Assembly (NCBI RefSeq): GCF_016741855.1
Contig: NZ_JAERRH010000016.1
Location: forward strand, 62,001 to 126,000
DNA length: 64,000 bases
DNA from: Streptomyces musisoli
GTDB lineage: Bacteria > Actinomycetota > Actinomycetes > Streptomycetales > Streptomycetaceae
Direction: 5' to 3'
The position numbers and the translations under genes are program-made. The notes beneath the pieces were generated by a model. That model saw nothing but the letters and a program-made list of their open reading frames with translations, searched no databases and had not been told where the DNA came from. Positions 8,561-15,416 of this stretch are shown in pieces. Each line of letters opens with the position of its first letter. The first letter of the stretch is position 1.

Positions 8561-8585
8561 GCATGCGCCGCGTCACGGGGGGTAC
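8561..8585 (+). promoter_or_regulatory. SigB-type promoter, upstream copy
   Basis: GCAT at 8561-8564, 15 bp, then GGGTAC at 8580-8585. This fits the GNNT-N14-16-GGGTAC/T pattern of SigB-family-dependent promoters in Streptomyces. It lies 134 bp before the sigma factor start codon. Confidence 0.6.
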
Positions 8586-8610
8586 TCGCGCGGTGAGCGG
8601 CTCCATGGGC

Positions 8611-8635
8611 GCATGACCCACCCACTATCGGGTAC
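8611..8635 (+). promoter_or_regulatory. SigB-type promoter, downstream copy
   Basis: GCAT at 8611-8614, 15 bp, then GGGTAC at 8630-8635: the same elements and spacing as the copy exactly 50 bp upstream. It lies 84 bp before the sigma factor start codon and suggests autoregulation or control by a related sigma factor. Confidence 0.65.
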
Positions 8636-8718
8636 CCGGAGAGACGCATCATGCACAGGGATTCGGAGACAGAGGCCGTAGAGGCACCCGTCGCACCGTG
8701 ACTTTCGTGGGAGAGGTA

Positions 8719-9609
8719 ATGAACACCGCCGCCGAGATCCGGTCGGAAGCAGAGGTCGTCGAGCAGACCGAGCAGGACAGGACGGGCGAGGGATCACTGC
8801 CTGGTATCGCGGACCCGACGTCCGTCGCCCCGCGGGACGCGCGGGAGCTGTCCCGTCAGTTCTTCCGCCGGCTGGCCGAGCTGGAAGAGGGCACGCACGA
8901 GCACCAGTACGCGCGCAACACCCTCATTGAAATGAACATGTCGCTGGTGCGGTTCGCGGCCGGCCGGTTCCGGGGCCGTGGCGACGACATGGAGGACATC
9001 GTCCAGACCGGCATGATCGGCCTGATCAAGGCCATCGACCGGTTCGAACTCTCGCGCGAGGTCGAGTTCACCTCCTTCGCGCTGCCGTACATCGTCGGCG
9101 AGATCAAGCGCTTCTTCCGGGACACCACCTGGGCCGTCCATGTGCCCCGCCGGCTCCAGGAACTGCGGGTCGAGCTGGCCAAGGCGCGTGAGGAGCTGTC
9201 CAGCCGGCTGGACCGGGACCCGACGGTCGCCGAGCTGGCCACGTTGATGAACATCTCCGAGGACCAGGTGGTCGAGGCGCAGCTCGCCTCCAACGGCTAC
9301 AACTCCGCCTCCCTGGATGCCGCGCTCACCGGTGACGGCCGCGAGGACGGCGAAGCGGTTCTCGCCGACTTCATCGGCGTGGAGGAGGAGGGGCTGCGGC
9401 TCGTCGAGGACTTCCACGCGCTCGCCCCGCTGATGGCGGAGCTGAGCGACCGTGACCGGCAGATCATCCACCTGCGTTTCGTGGAGGAGGCCACCCAGGC
9501 GGAGATCGGGGAGCGGCTCGGATGCTCCCAGATGCACGTCTCCCGGCTGATCAAGCGGATCATCACCCGGCTCCGGCAGGGGATGCTCGGCGAACTGGGC
9601 TGCGCCTGA
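8719..9609 (+). CDS. SigB/SigF/SigG-family RNA polymerase sigma factor
   Basis: Group 3 stress/development sigma factor of 296 residues. Region 2 reads MEDIVQTGMIGLIKAIDRF, followed by SFALPYIVGEIKRFFRDTTW; region 4 near the C-terminus reads ATQAEIGERLGCSQMHVSRL. Streptomyces carry about nine members of this family that govern osmotic stress and sporulation. I prefer the ATG at 8719, with GGGAG five nt upstream, over the GTG at 8698, which has no ribosome site. Two SigB-type promoters lie upstream, and a HATPase protein that could be an anti-sigma factor is encoded convergently after a shared terminator. Which paralogue this is cannot be told from the window. Confidence 0.93.
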   Translation: MNTAAEIRSEAEVVEQTEQDRTGEGSLPGIADPTSVAPRDARELSRQFFRRLAELEEGTHEHQYARNTLIEMNMSLVRFAAGRFRGRGDDMEDIVQTGMIGLIKAIDRFELSREVEFTSFALPYIVGEIKRFFRDTTWAVHVPRRLQELRVELAKAREELSSRLDRDPTVAELATLMNISEDQVVEAQLASNGYNSASLDAALTGDGREDGEAVLADFIGVEEEGLRLVEDFHALAPLMAELSDRDRQIIHLRFVEEATQAEIGERLGCSQMHVSRLIKRIITRLRQGMLGELGCA

Positions 9610-9617
9610 CACGGCAC

Positions 9618-9653
9618 CGTCGGGGGGGCTCCCGTCCCGGGAGCGCCCCGACG
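9618..9653. terminator. Bidirectional terminator between sigma factor and HATPase genes
   Basis: A strong hairpin: outer arms CGTCGGGG and CCCCGACG, inner arms GCTCCCG and CGGGAGC, with a small internal asymmetry and a tight TC loop. It lies between convergent stops (9609 and 9675). Confidence 0.8.
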
Positions 9654-9674
9654 ATTCCGCGGGGCCGGCTTCGC

Positions 9675-10127
9675 TCAGTGGTTCAGGCGGAAGACCGCCC
9701 GCACCCGCTTGCCCACGGGGACGCGCTCCACGGTGACCTCCGCGGCCAGGGCGTGCACGATCTCCAGCCCGTGCCGTCCGACGCGCTGGGGGTCCCGTGG
9801 GTAACGGCGTGGCAGGGCGGTGCTGCTGTCGTACACGGACACCGCGACCGACGTGTCCGTGCCCTCCAGCTCCAGGATGTAGGGGCCGTCGCTGTGCTGG
9901 TCGGCGTTGGTGACCAGTTCGCTCACCATCAGCAGCAGTTCGCCGGCGGCCCGGCCGTCGGCGGTGGCGTACCACTCGGTCCGCAGTTGCTGGAGAAACC
10001 GGGACGCGAAGGCACGTGCCTCGGCGATGCATCCGGGTTCGCCGGTGTAGTGCGCCGCGCGTCGCAGCGGCTCCACGGGAACGTCGAAACCAGTCGGTAT
10101 CACTGCCCCGCCCAGGTGCTCGGTCAT
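9675..10127 (-). CDS. HATPase (RsbW-like) regulatory protein
   Basis: A 150-residue GHKL ATPase of the anti-sigma/serine-kinase type. The N box is SELVTNADQHSDG, the G1-like segment is SVYDSSTALPR and the G2-like segment VGRHGLEIVHAL. Small proteins of this kind act as anti-sigma factors or as partners of PP2C phosphatases and anti-anti-sigma factors. I start at the ATG at 10127 with GAGAG upstream; the much longer open frame beyond it is an artefact of the GC-rich repeats of the neighbouring gene. It is convergent with the SigB-type gene, so a partnership is plausible but unproven. Confidence 0.85.
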   Translation of the reverse strand: MTEHLGGAVIPTGFDVPVEPLRRAAHYTGEPGCIAEARAFASRFLQQLRTEWYATADGRAAGELLLMVSELVTNADQHSDGPYILELEGTDTSVAVSVYDSSTALPRRYPRDPQRVGRHGLEIVHALAAEVTVERVPVGKRVRAVFRLNH

Positions 10128-10281
10128 GCTGTCTCTCTCGGAAAGCCCGGTCCGGCCGGTCGCTGTTGCACCAGTCCTCGTACCCCGAGCCCGGCCCGCC
10201 AGTCCACCGGATCCGTTCGCCGAGCGCGCACAGTGGTGAGGGTCACGGTGCCGGGCGCGGGGACCGAGAGCCGCGCGCCGC

Positions 10282-12390
10282 TCACGACCCCCCACCGCCA
10301 GGCTCCTGCTGCTGGCCGCCGCCCTGCTGCTGGCCACCGTCCTGCTGCTGGCCACCGTCCTGCTCCTGCTGCTGATCGGCGGTCTCCGCCGGCTGTTGTT
10401 CCGCAGTCCGCCGGGGCTGCTCGGAAGTCCGCTGGGGCGGCTGGGAGGTCCGCTGCGGCGGCTGAGAAGTGCGCTGGGGCTGCTCGGACGTCCGCTGTGG
10501 CCGCTGAGAAGTGCGCTGGGGCTGCTCGGACGTCCGCTGCGGCGGCTCGGAGGTCCGGCCCGGCCGGCCTGCGGTCCCGGAGGTCTGTGCGCCGGGTGCG
10601 GATTCCCGCGGGGAGCCCGCTGACGGCGCCGGCGCCCGGCTGGTGGGGGCCTCGGCCGACTGGGACGTCCTCGACTCCGACGGCGGCTTGGCCGACTCCG
10701 GCTTGGAGGACTCCGGCTTGGACGACTCCGACGGCGTCTTGGAGGACTCCGGCTTGGCCGACTCCGGCTTCGACGGCTTGGAGGGCTTGGCGGACTCCGA
10801 CCTGGGCGACTCCTCCTTCGACGGCTTGGAGGGCTTGGCGGACTCCGGCTTGGACGACTCCTCCTTGGGGGGCTTCGAGGACTCCGACTTGGGCGACTCC
10901 TCCTTGGGGGGCTTCGAGGACTCCGGCTTGGCCGACTCCGGCTTCGACGGCTTGGAGGGCTTGGCGGACTCCGACTTGGACGACTCCTCCTTCGACGGCT
11001 TGGACGTCTCCGTCTTGGGCGACTCCCCCTTCGACGGCTTGGACGTCTCCGGCTTGGACGACTCTTCCTTGGAGGGCTTGGACGGCTCCCCCTTGGACGG
11101 CTTGGACGATCCCGGCTTCGACGACTCCGACGACGGCTCGGACGACTCCGGTTTCGACGACTCCGACGACGGCTTGGACGACCCCGGCTTGGGCGACCCC
11201 GGCGAGGACGGCGGGAGCCTGGAGGGTGATGTGGAAGGCATCGGCGGGAGCGTCCGGCCCGAGGTCGACGGGCACGGCTTCGACGAGGAGCCGGGCCGTC
11301 CGGTCGCGCCGGGAGCCACCGCGCACGGCGTCGGCTGGTTCCACGGTTCCGGGTGCTTGGGCGGCCTGACCCCGTGATCGCGGCGGCCCTGCTCGTCACC
11401 GCGGTGACGGCCCACCCACTCGTCGCGGTGCGGGTCGTAGATCACGAATACGGGCACCGGTGCCCGTGCCGGCGTCACCACGACGACGTTGCCGGGCCGG
11501 TACGCCGACCAGCTCTTGCCCACCACCTTGGGCGTGGTGCGCTGCGCGACGGGCGAGGTCAGCGGGTTGCCGCAGGCACAGCGCACGCGGGGCACACCGT
11601 GCCCGTCGACCATGACGGCGGTGCCGGCCTGGAGGACGGCCTGGTAGCTGGTGGCGGCGCCGTTCCGGAACCCGTGGTTGGTCACCCAGGTGTCCGTGCG
11701 CAGCTGCAAGGGCGTGAGCGAGCGCAGGAAGGACGGTACGTCGGCGGGCCGCACGCCGGCCGCCTCGGCGAACGCCCGGTTCTTGGCCGGGTCGGCCCGC
11801 AGGTACTTGATCTGCTTCTCGACGTCACAGCTCGCCGTCCGCCGGGTGCCGCCGTACAGGCCGGGCGCCCCGCCGGGCACCCCGCGGACCTGTTCGGCCC
11901 CGCCCGTCGTCCCGCCGGGGGTCGCGGTGGAAGCGGAAGGTGTCGGCGGGGCGGAGACCCGCCGCGCGGTCGTCTCCGTGAAGGGGTCCTGCCCCACACT
12001 GTTGACCGACTGGAGGAACACCTCGCCGCCCTTGGCGGATCCGCCCGGGCGGGTGAAGACCACCGCGAGGGCCACGGCGGCGGCGAGTGCCGCGGTGAGC
12101 GCCGCCAGGCGGGGCACCGACTGCCACCACGGCCGCTCCGGTCCCCCCGGCCCCACACCGCTCGACGGCGGCTGCGTGGGCGGCGGTCCGGACGGGGGCC
12201 GCGAAGAGCCCGACAGGGGGCCGGTGGGAGGGCCGCTGGGCTCACCGGAGGGAGCGCCGCCGGACCGGCCCGAGGGAGGACCGTCGGACCGGCCGGAGGA
12301 AGGGCCGTCGGACGGGGCTGAGGAAGGGTCGCCGGACCGGCCTGAGGGAGGGCCACTGGACCGGCCGGAGGACGGAGGTTCGTCGCTCAC
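10282..12390 (-). CDS. DUF6777-type membrane protein with very long repetitive tail
   Basis: Start GTG at 12390, preceded by AAGGAGGG. Layout of the 702 residues: a Ser/Gly/Pro-rich cytoplasmic N-terminus (1-88), one membrane segment (about 92-113, LAALTAALAAAVALAVVFT), then an exported domain (about 120-330) with CDVEKQIKYL, PSFLRSLTPLQLRTDTWVTN and VPRVRCACGNPLTSPV, matching a conserved Streptomyces family I recall as DUF6777. From about residue 392 to 571 the sequence is an array of SSKPES, SKPSKEES and SAKPSK units; from about 600 to the end it changes to RTSEQPQ units and a Gln/Gly-rich end with runs of QQQ. The tail could cross or bind the cell wall. Function unknown. Confidence 0.8.
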   Translation of the reverse strand: MSDEPPSSGRSSGPPSGRSGDPSSAPSDGPSSGRSDGPPSGRSGGAPSGEPSGPPTGPLSGSSRPPSGPPPTQPPSSGVGPGGPERPWWQSVPRLAALTAALAAAVALAVVFTRPGGSAKGGEVFLQSVNSVGQDPFTETTARRVSAPPTPSASTATPGGTTGGAEQVRGVPGGAPGLYGGTRRTASCDVEKQIKYLRADPAKNRAFAEAAGVRPADVPSFLRSLTPLQLRTDTWVTNHGFRNGAATSYQAVLQAGTAVMVDGHGVPRVRCACGNPLTSPVAQRTTPKVVGKSWSAYRPGNVVVVTPARAPVPVFVIYDPHRDEWVGRHRGDEQGRRDHGVRPPKHPEPWNQPTPCAVAPGATGRPGSSSKPCPSTSGRTLPPMPSTSPSRLPPSSPGSPKPGSSKPSSESSKPESSEPSSESSKPGSSKPSKGEPSKPSKEESSKPETSKPSKGESPKTETSKPSKEESSKSESAKPSKPSKPESAKPESSKPPKEESPKSESSKPPKEESSKPESAKPSKPSKEESPRSESAKPSKPSKPESAKPESSKTPSESSKPESSKPESAKPPSESRTSQSAEAPTSRAPAPSAGSPRESAPGAQTSGTAGRPGRTSEPPQRTSEQPQRTSQRPQRTSEQPQRTSQPPQRTSQPPQRTSEQPRRTAEQQPAETADQQQEQDGGQQQDGGQQQGGGQQQEPGGGGS
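10660..11217. repeat. Coding repeats for the Ser/Lys/Pro/Glu tail
   Basis: Imperfect tandem units built from GACGACTCC/GGCTTGG-type blocks on the plus strand, multiples of three bases, encoding the SKPES-like tail of the DUF6777 protein. A long acidic frame on the opposite strand here (DSGLEDSGL type) is a by-product. Length variation between strains is likely. Confidence 0.8.
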
Positions 12391-12567
12391 GAGCCCTCCT
12401 TCCCATCACCGTGTGCGGCATTCAAGAATGAACCTTCTTAAACCACTTTTGGTGCATTTGGCCGCACTTTGACCCCATTGTGTGTCGCAGCACCGCGTGA
12501 CCCGCAAGCCGACGCGGACGGCCCACCCGGCGCGCGGGGCACGCGACCGCTGCTTAGCGTGGCAAGG

Positions 12568-13857
12568 GTGAGCCCTCCGACCGTCCCCGCGCGGCCCTCC
12601 GCCCGTCACGGCTGGGCGCAGGCCGTGGCCGCGGTGCTGACCGGGCTGGCCGTCATGGTCCTGGTGGCGGCGCTGGGGCTGTGGGCGGCCGGTGCCGCGG
12701 ATCTGCCGGACGGCGCGTTCCCGCGTGTGGTGGCCGCGACCGTCGTCACGGCGGTCGGCGGCAGCGTGCGGCTCTCCGGCGACGCGGGCGTGTTCGCCCG
12801 GACCCAGGCCTCTCTCACCGTGCTCCCGCTGTCCGTGTCACTCGCCGGTGCCCTGGTGATCGGGTCCGGCTTCCTGCGCCCCCTGCGGCACCGGGCGGTC
12901 GCCTCGGCCGGGGAGCTGGCCGGCTGGGCGGCCCGGCTGGCGGTGCTGTGGCTGCCGGCGCTGATCGGTCTGGCCTTCGCGGCCCGGCAGACGTTCGCCG
13001 TGGACCTGGGCAGCGGCACCCTCGACGATCTGGCCGACCTGTTCGAGGCGGCGCCGAGGATCGGCTTCACCACGGACGTGCCGTCGACCGTGCTGTTCGG
13101 GCTGCTGTGGCTGGCCGGGGTGCTGCTGCTGGCCCTGCTGGTCGCGCGCGGGGCCCCGCTGCCGGGGCGCCTGCTGCGCCGCCAGGAGGCGGTACGACCC
13201 GCGGCCCACGCGATGATCGAACTGCTGCTGGCGTACGTCGTCATCGGCGTGGTCACCGCTCTGGTCACGGCCGTCACCAGGGGACATGTCGCCACGGTGT
13301 GCGCGCTGGTCCTGCTCGGCCTGCCCAATCTGGTGTGGCCGGCCCTCACCCTGGGTCTGGGGGCGACCTGGAACGGCCGGGTGGAGGGCCCGTTCGGCCT
13401 GCCGATGCCGCATGTACTCGACGCGATCCTGCGCACTCCGGACGTCTCGGCGCTCAACCTGCGTTCCCTCACCGAGTACGACGGCCGGATGTGGTGGCTG
13501 CTGGTCGCGGCCGTCGTCCTGCTGCTCGCCGTGGCCTTCCGGATGGCCGTGCGGTCACCGGCCCGGGTGCGGCTGTGGCAGCACGCCGTGCACCTGGCCG
13601 TCGCACTGGCGGCGACGGTGCTGATGATCTGCCTGACATGCCGTGTCTCCGCGCACTACGGGCTGTCCGTGTTCGGCATCGGCGACCTCGGGGGCGGGCT
13701 GGTCGGCGAGGTGCTCCTGCGGCCCCGGTTGTGGCAGGCGGTGGGGCTGGGTGCGCTGTGGGGACTGGTGGCCGGCTTCCTGGGTGGTCTGCTGGCCCGG
13801 CCGGTGCGCCGCGCGGGCCCCGTGGACACCTCTCGGTCGCGGCCGGGACCGGACTAG
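12568..13857 (+). CDS. Streptophobe-family integral membrane protein
   Basis: A 429-residue polytopic membrane protein with roughly ten hydrophobic segments, for example AAVLTGLAVMVLVAALGLW, VSLAGALVIGSG and ALAATVLMICLT. The overall pattern and the motif YGLSVFGIGDLGGGLVGEV resemble the actinobacterial streptophobe family, whose function is unknown. I place the start at the GTG at 12568 rather than the TTG at 12469: TAGCGT ends 7 nt upstream of the GTG, suggesting a leaderless transcript. The stop shares a CTAG palindrome with the stop of the convergent kinase gene, a 4-bp tail-to-tail overlap, which hints that the two have been neighbours for long. Confidence 0.8.
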   Translation: MSPPTVPARPSARHGWAQAVAAVLTGLAVMVLVAALGLWAAGAADLPDGAFPRVVAATVVTAVGGSVRLSGDAGVFARTQASLTVLPLSVSLAGALVIGSGFLRPLRHRAVASAGELAGWAARLAVLWLPALIGLAFAARQTFAVDLGSGTLDDLADLFEAAPRIGFTTDVPSTVLFGLLWLAGVLLLALLVARGAPLPGRLLRRQEAVRPAAHAMIELLLAYVVIGVVTALVTAVTRGHVATVCALVLLGLPNLVWPALTLGLGATWNGRVEGPFGLPMPHVLDAILRTPDVSALNLRSLTEYDGRMWWLLVAAVVLLLAVAFRMAVRSPARVRLWQHAVHLAVALAATVLMICLTCRVSAHYGLSVFGIGDLGGGLVGEVLLRPRLWQAVGLGALWGLVAGFLGGLLARPVRRAGPVDTSRSRPGPD

Positions 13858-14864
13858 GGCCGGTCGGGACCGGAGCGGTCGCGGTCGGGGCCGAAGGCCG
13901 GCGCGGCCCAGTCCGGGGGCCGGGGAGGAGCGGGCCGGGCGGGCGTGGGGGCGTCCGGTTCCGGGTCGGTGCGCGGGGGCGCGGGTGCGGCGGTCAGGGC
14001 CGCGCGCAGGGCCGCGACGAAGGCGAGGCAGGTGTCGTGGCGGGCGTCCGGGCTCTTGGCCAGGGCGGTGGCGAAGACGGGGTCGACGGCCGGGGCGAGC
14101 CCGGGGCGTGCCTCGCTCGGCGGGGGCGGTTCGTCGTACTGGTGGGCCCACAGCAGGGCCATGTCGTCATCGCGCTGGAACGGGGGGCGGCCCGTGAGGG
14201 TCTCGTAGACGACGCAGGACAGGCCGTAGACGTCGCAGCGGCCGTCGACCGGGCGGCCGGAGATCTGTTCCGGGGAGACGTAGTCGAGGGTGCCGACGAA
14301 CTGGCCGACACTGGTGAAACCGGTCAGGGACAGCGACTTCTTGGTGAGTCCGAAGTCGGTGAGGTACACGTACTCGGGGTGGTCGCTGTCGGTGCCCTCG
14401 GCGACCAGGATGTTGCCGGGCTTGACGTCCCGGTGCACCAGTCCGTGTTCGTGCGCGGCGTCCAGGGCCGATGCCACCTGGGCGGCGATCCGCACCGCGT
14501 CGGACGGCGGCAGCGGGCCGCGCACGTCGAGGAGGTGGCGCAGGTCGCTGCCGGAGACGTAGCGCATGGCGATGTAGAGCACTCCGTCGGTCTCGCCGGC
14601 CTCGAAGACGGGCACGATGTGCGGGTGGTCGAGCGAGGCGGCCACCTGGGACTCGTGGATGAAGCGCCGGCGGAAGGTGTCGTTGCGGGCCAGTTCCGGG
14701 GCGAGCAGTTTGAGGGCGACCGTGCGGCCCAGCCGCAGGTCGTGGGCGCGGTACACGACGGCCATCCCACCGCGGCCGATCTCGCTCTCGATGCGGTAGC
14801 CCGCCACCTGCCGGCCGATCAGTTCCGAGGGACGGCCGGAGAACAGACCGGTCCCGCTCCTCAT
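13854..14864 (-). CDS. Serine/threonine protein kinase, soluble
   Basis: Hanks-type kinase of 336 residues. Visible subdomains: glycine loop IGRGGMAVVYRA, VALKLL with the ATP-binding Lys, catalytic loop HRDVKPGNIL, DFGLTKK, and GTLDYVSPEQ in the activation segment. After the kinase domain (about 22-285) there is only a Pro/Ala-rich tail; no membrane segment or extracellular sensor is present, unlike PknB-type kinases. It overlaps the SH3-like gene by 4 bp (ATGA at 14861-14864), so the two are translationally coupled, and it is the last gene of the operon that begins with the FHA-ABC exporter. The two FHA domains of that exporter are obvious candidate targets or readers of its phosphorylation. 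Confidence 0.93.
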   Translation of the reverse strand: MRSGTGLFSGRPSELIGRQVAGYRIESEIGRGGMAVVYRAHDLRLGRTVALKLLAPELARNDTFRRRFIHESQVAASLDHPHIVPVFEAGETDGVLYIAMRYVSGSDLRHLLDVRGPLPPSDAVRIAAQVASALDAAHEHGLVHRDVKPGNILVAEGTDSDHPEYVYLTDFGLTKKSLSLTGFTSVGQFVGTLDYVSPEQISGRPVDGRCDVYGLSCVVYETLTGRPPFQRDDDMALLWAHQYDEPPPPSEARPGLAPAVDPVFATALAKSPDARHDTCLAFVAALRAALTAAPAPPRTDPEPDAPTPARPAPPRPPDWAAPAFGPDRDRSGPDRP

Positions 14865-15409
14865 CGGCGCTCACCCTCGGGCGCGACCAGCCGGGTGGGG
14901 GCGTGCCCGGTGTCCCCCGCACCGGTGACCGTCCGGTCGGTGGCGTAGGTGCTCAGCCGCCGTCCGTCGCCGTACAGCCACCGGCCCTCCTCCGGGTCGT
15001 ACAGCCACATGGACTCGCCGTCGACCACGAGCCCGATCCTCAGGTCCCGGGTGCGGGCCTCGAAGTCCTCGCCGTCCAGGGCGCCGGACGCCAGCGCCTC
15101 CACGGCCGCCCGGTAGTCGGCCAGCGCCTGTTCGGCTCGGGCCAGCAGGGGCCGCGGGTCGGCGGTTCCCTCCGGGGCGCCGTCGGCGGCCGGCGGGTCG
15201 CCGGGTACGGCGACCAGGACGCGGCCGTCGACCCAGGCGGCCCAGCCGTTGGCGCAGCGGATGTACGCCCAGTCGCCGCGCCGATCCATGAGTTCCACCG
15301 GAAGCAGCGGGTCCAGGGGCACCGTGGGCCGCGCCGGGTCCGGGGTCTCCCAGGCGGGCATGCCGCGCGGCGGTACGACGTGGGTGGGCCGGAATCCGCG
15401 AGAGGTCAT
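14861..15409 (-). CDS. SH3-like domain protein of the FHA-ABC/kinase operon
   Basis: A 182-residue protein without signal peptide. Residues 30-67 (PLLPVELMDRRGDWAYIRC, then ANGWAAWVDGRVLV) look like a bacterial SH3 module; residues 88-120 form a short helical stretch; residues 120-160 (VVDGESMWLYDPEEGRWLYG) resemble a small beta domain that recurs in Streptomyces kinase- and FHA-linked proteins. It starts 7 bp after the exporter stop and overlaps the kinase start by 4 bp, so it is certainly co-transcribed. It might be a scaffold between exporter and kinase; that is inference from position only. Confidence 0.75.
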   Translation of the reverse strand: MTSRGFRPTHVVPPRGMPAWETPDPARPTVPLDPLLPVELMDRRGDWAYIRCANGWAAWVDGRVLVAVPGDPPAADGAPEGTADPRPLLARAEQALADYRAAVEALASGALDGEDFEARTRDLRIGLVVDGESMWLYDPEEGRWLYGDGRRLSTYATDRTVTGAGDTGHAPTRLVAPEGERR

Positions 15410-15416
15410 CGCCTGC

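Noticed and set aside
10511..11377. Long plus-strand frame rich in Asp-Ser-Gly repeats
   Set aside because: It is the antisense of the SKPES coding repeats of the DUF6777 gene; no ribosome site or domain, and the minus strand has the strong AAGGAGGG start and a conserved domain.
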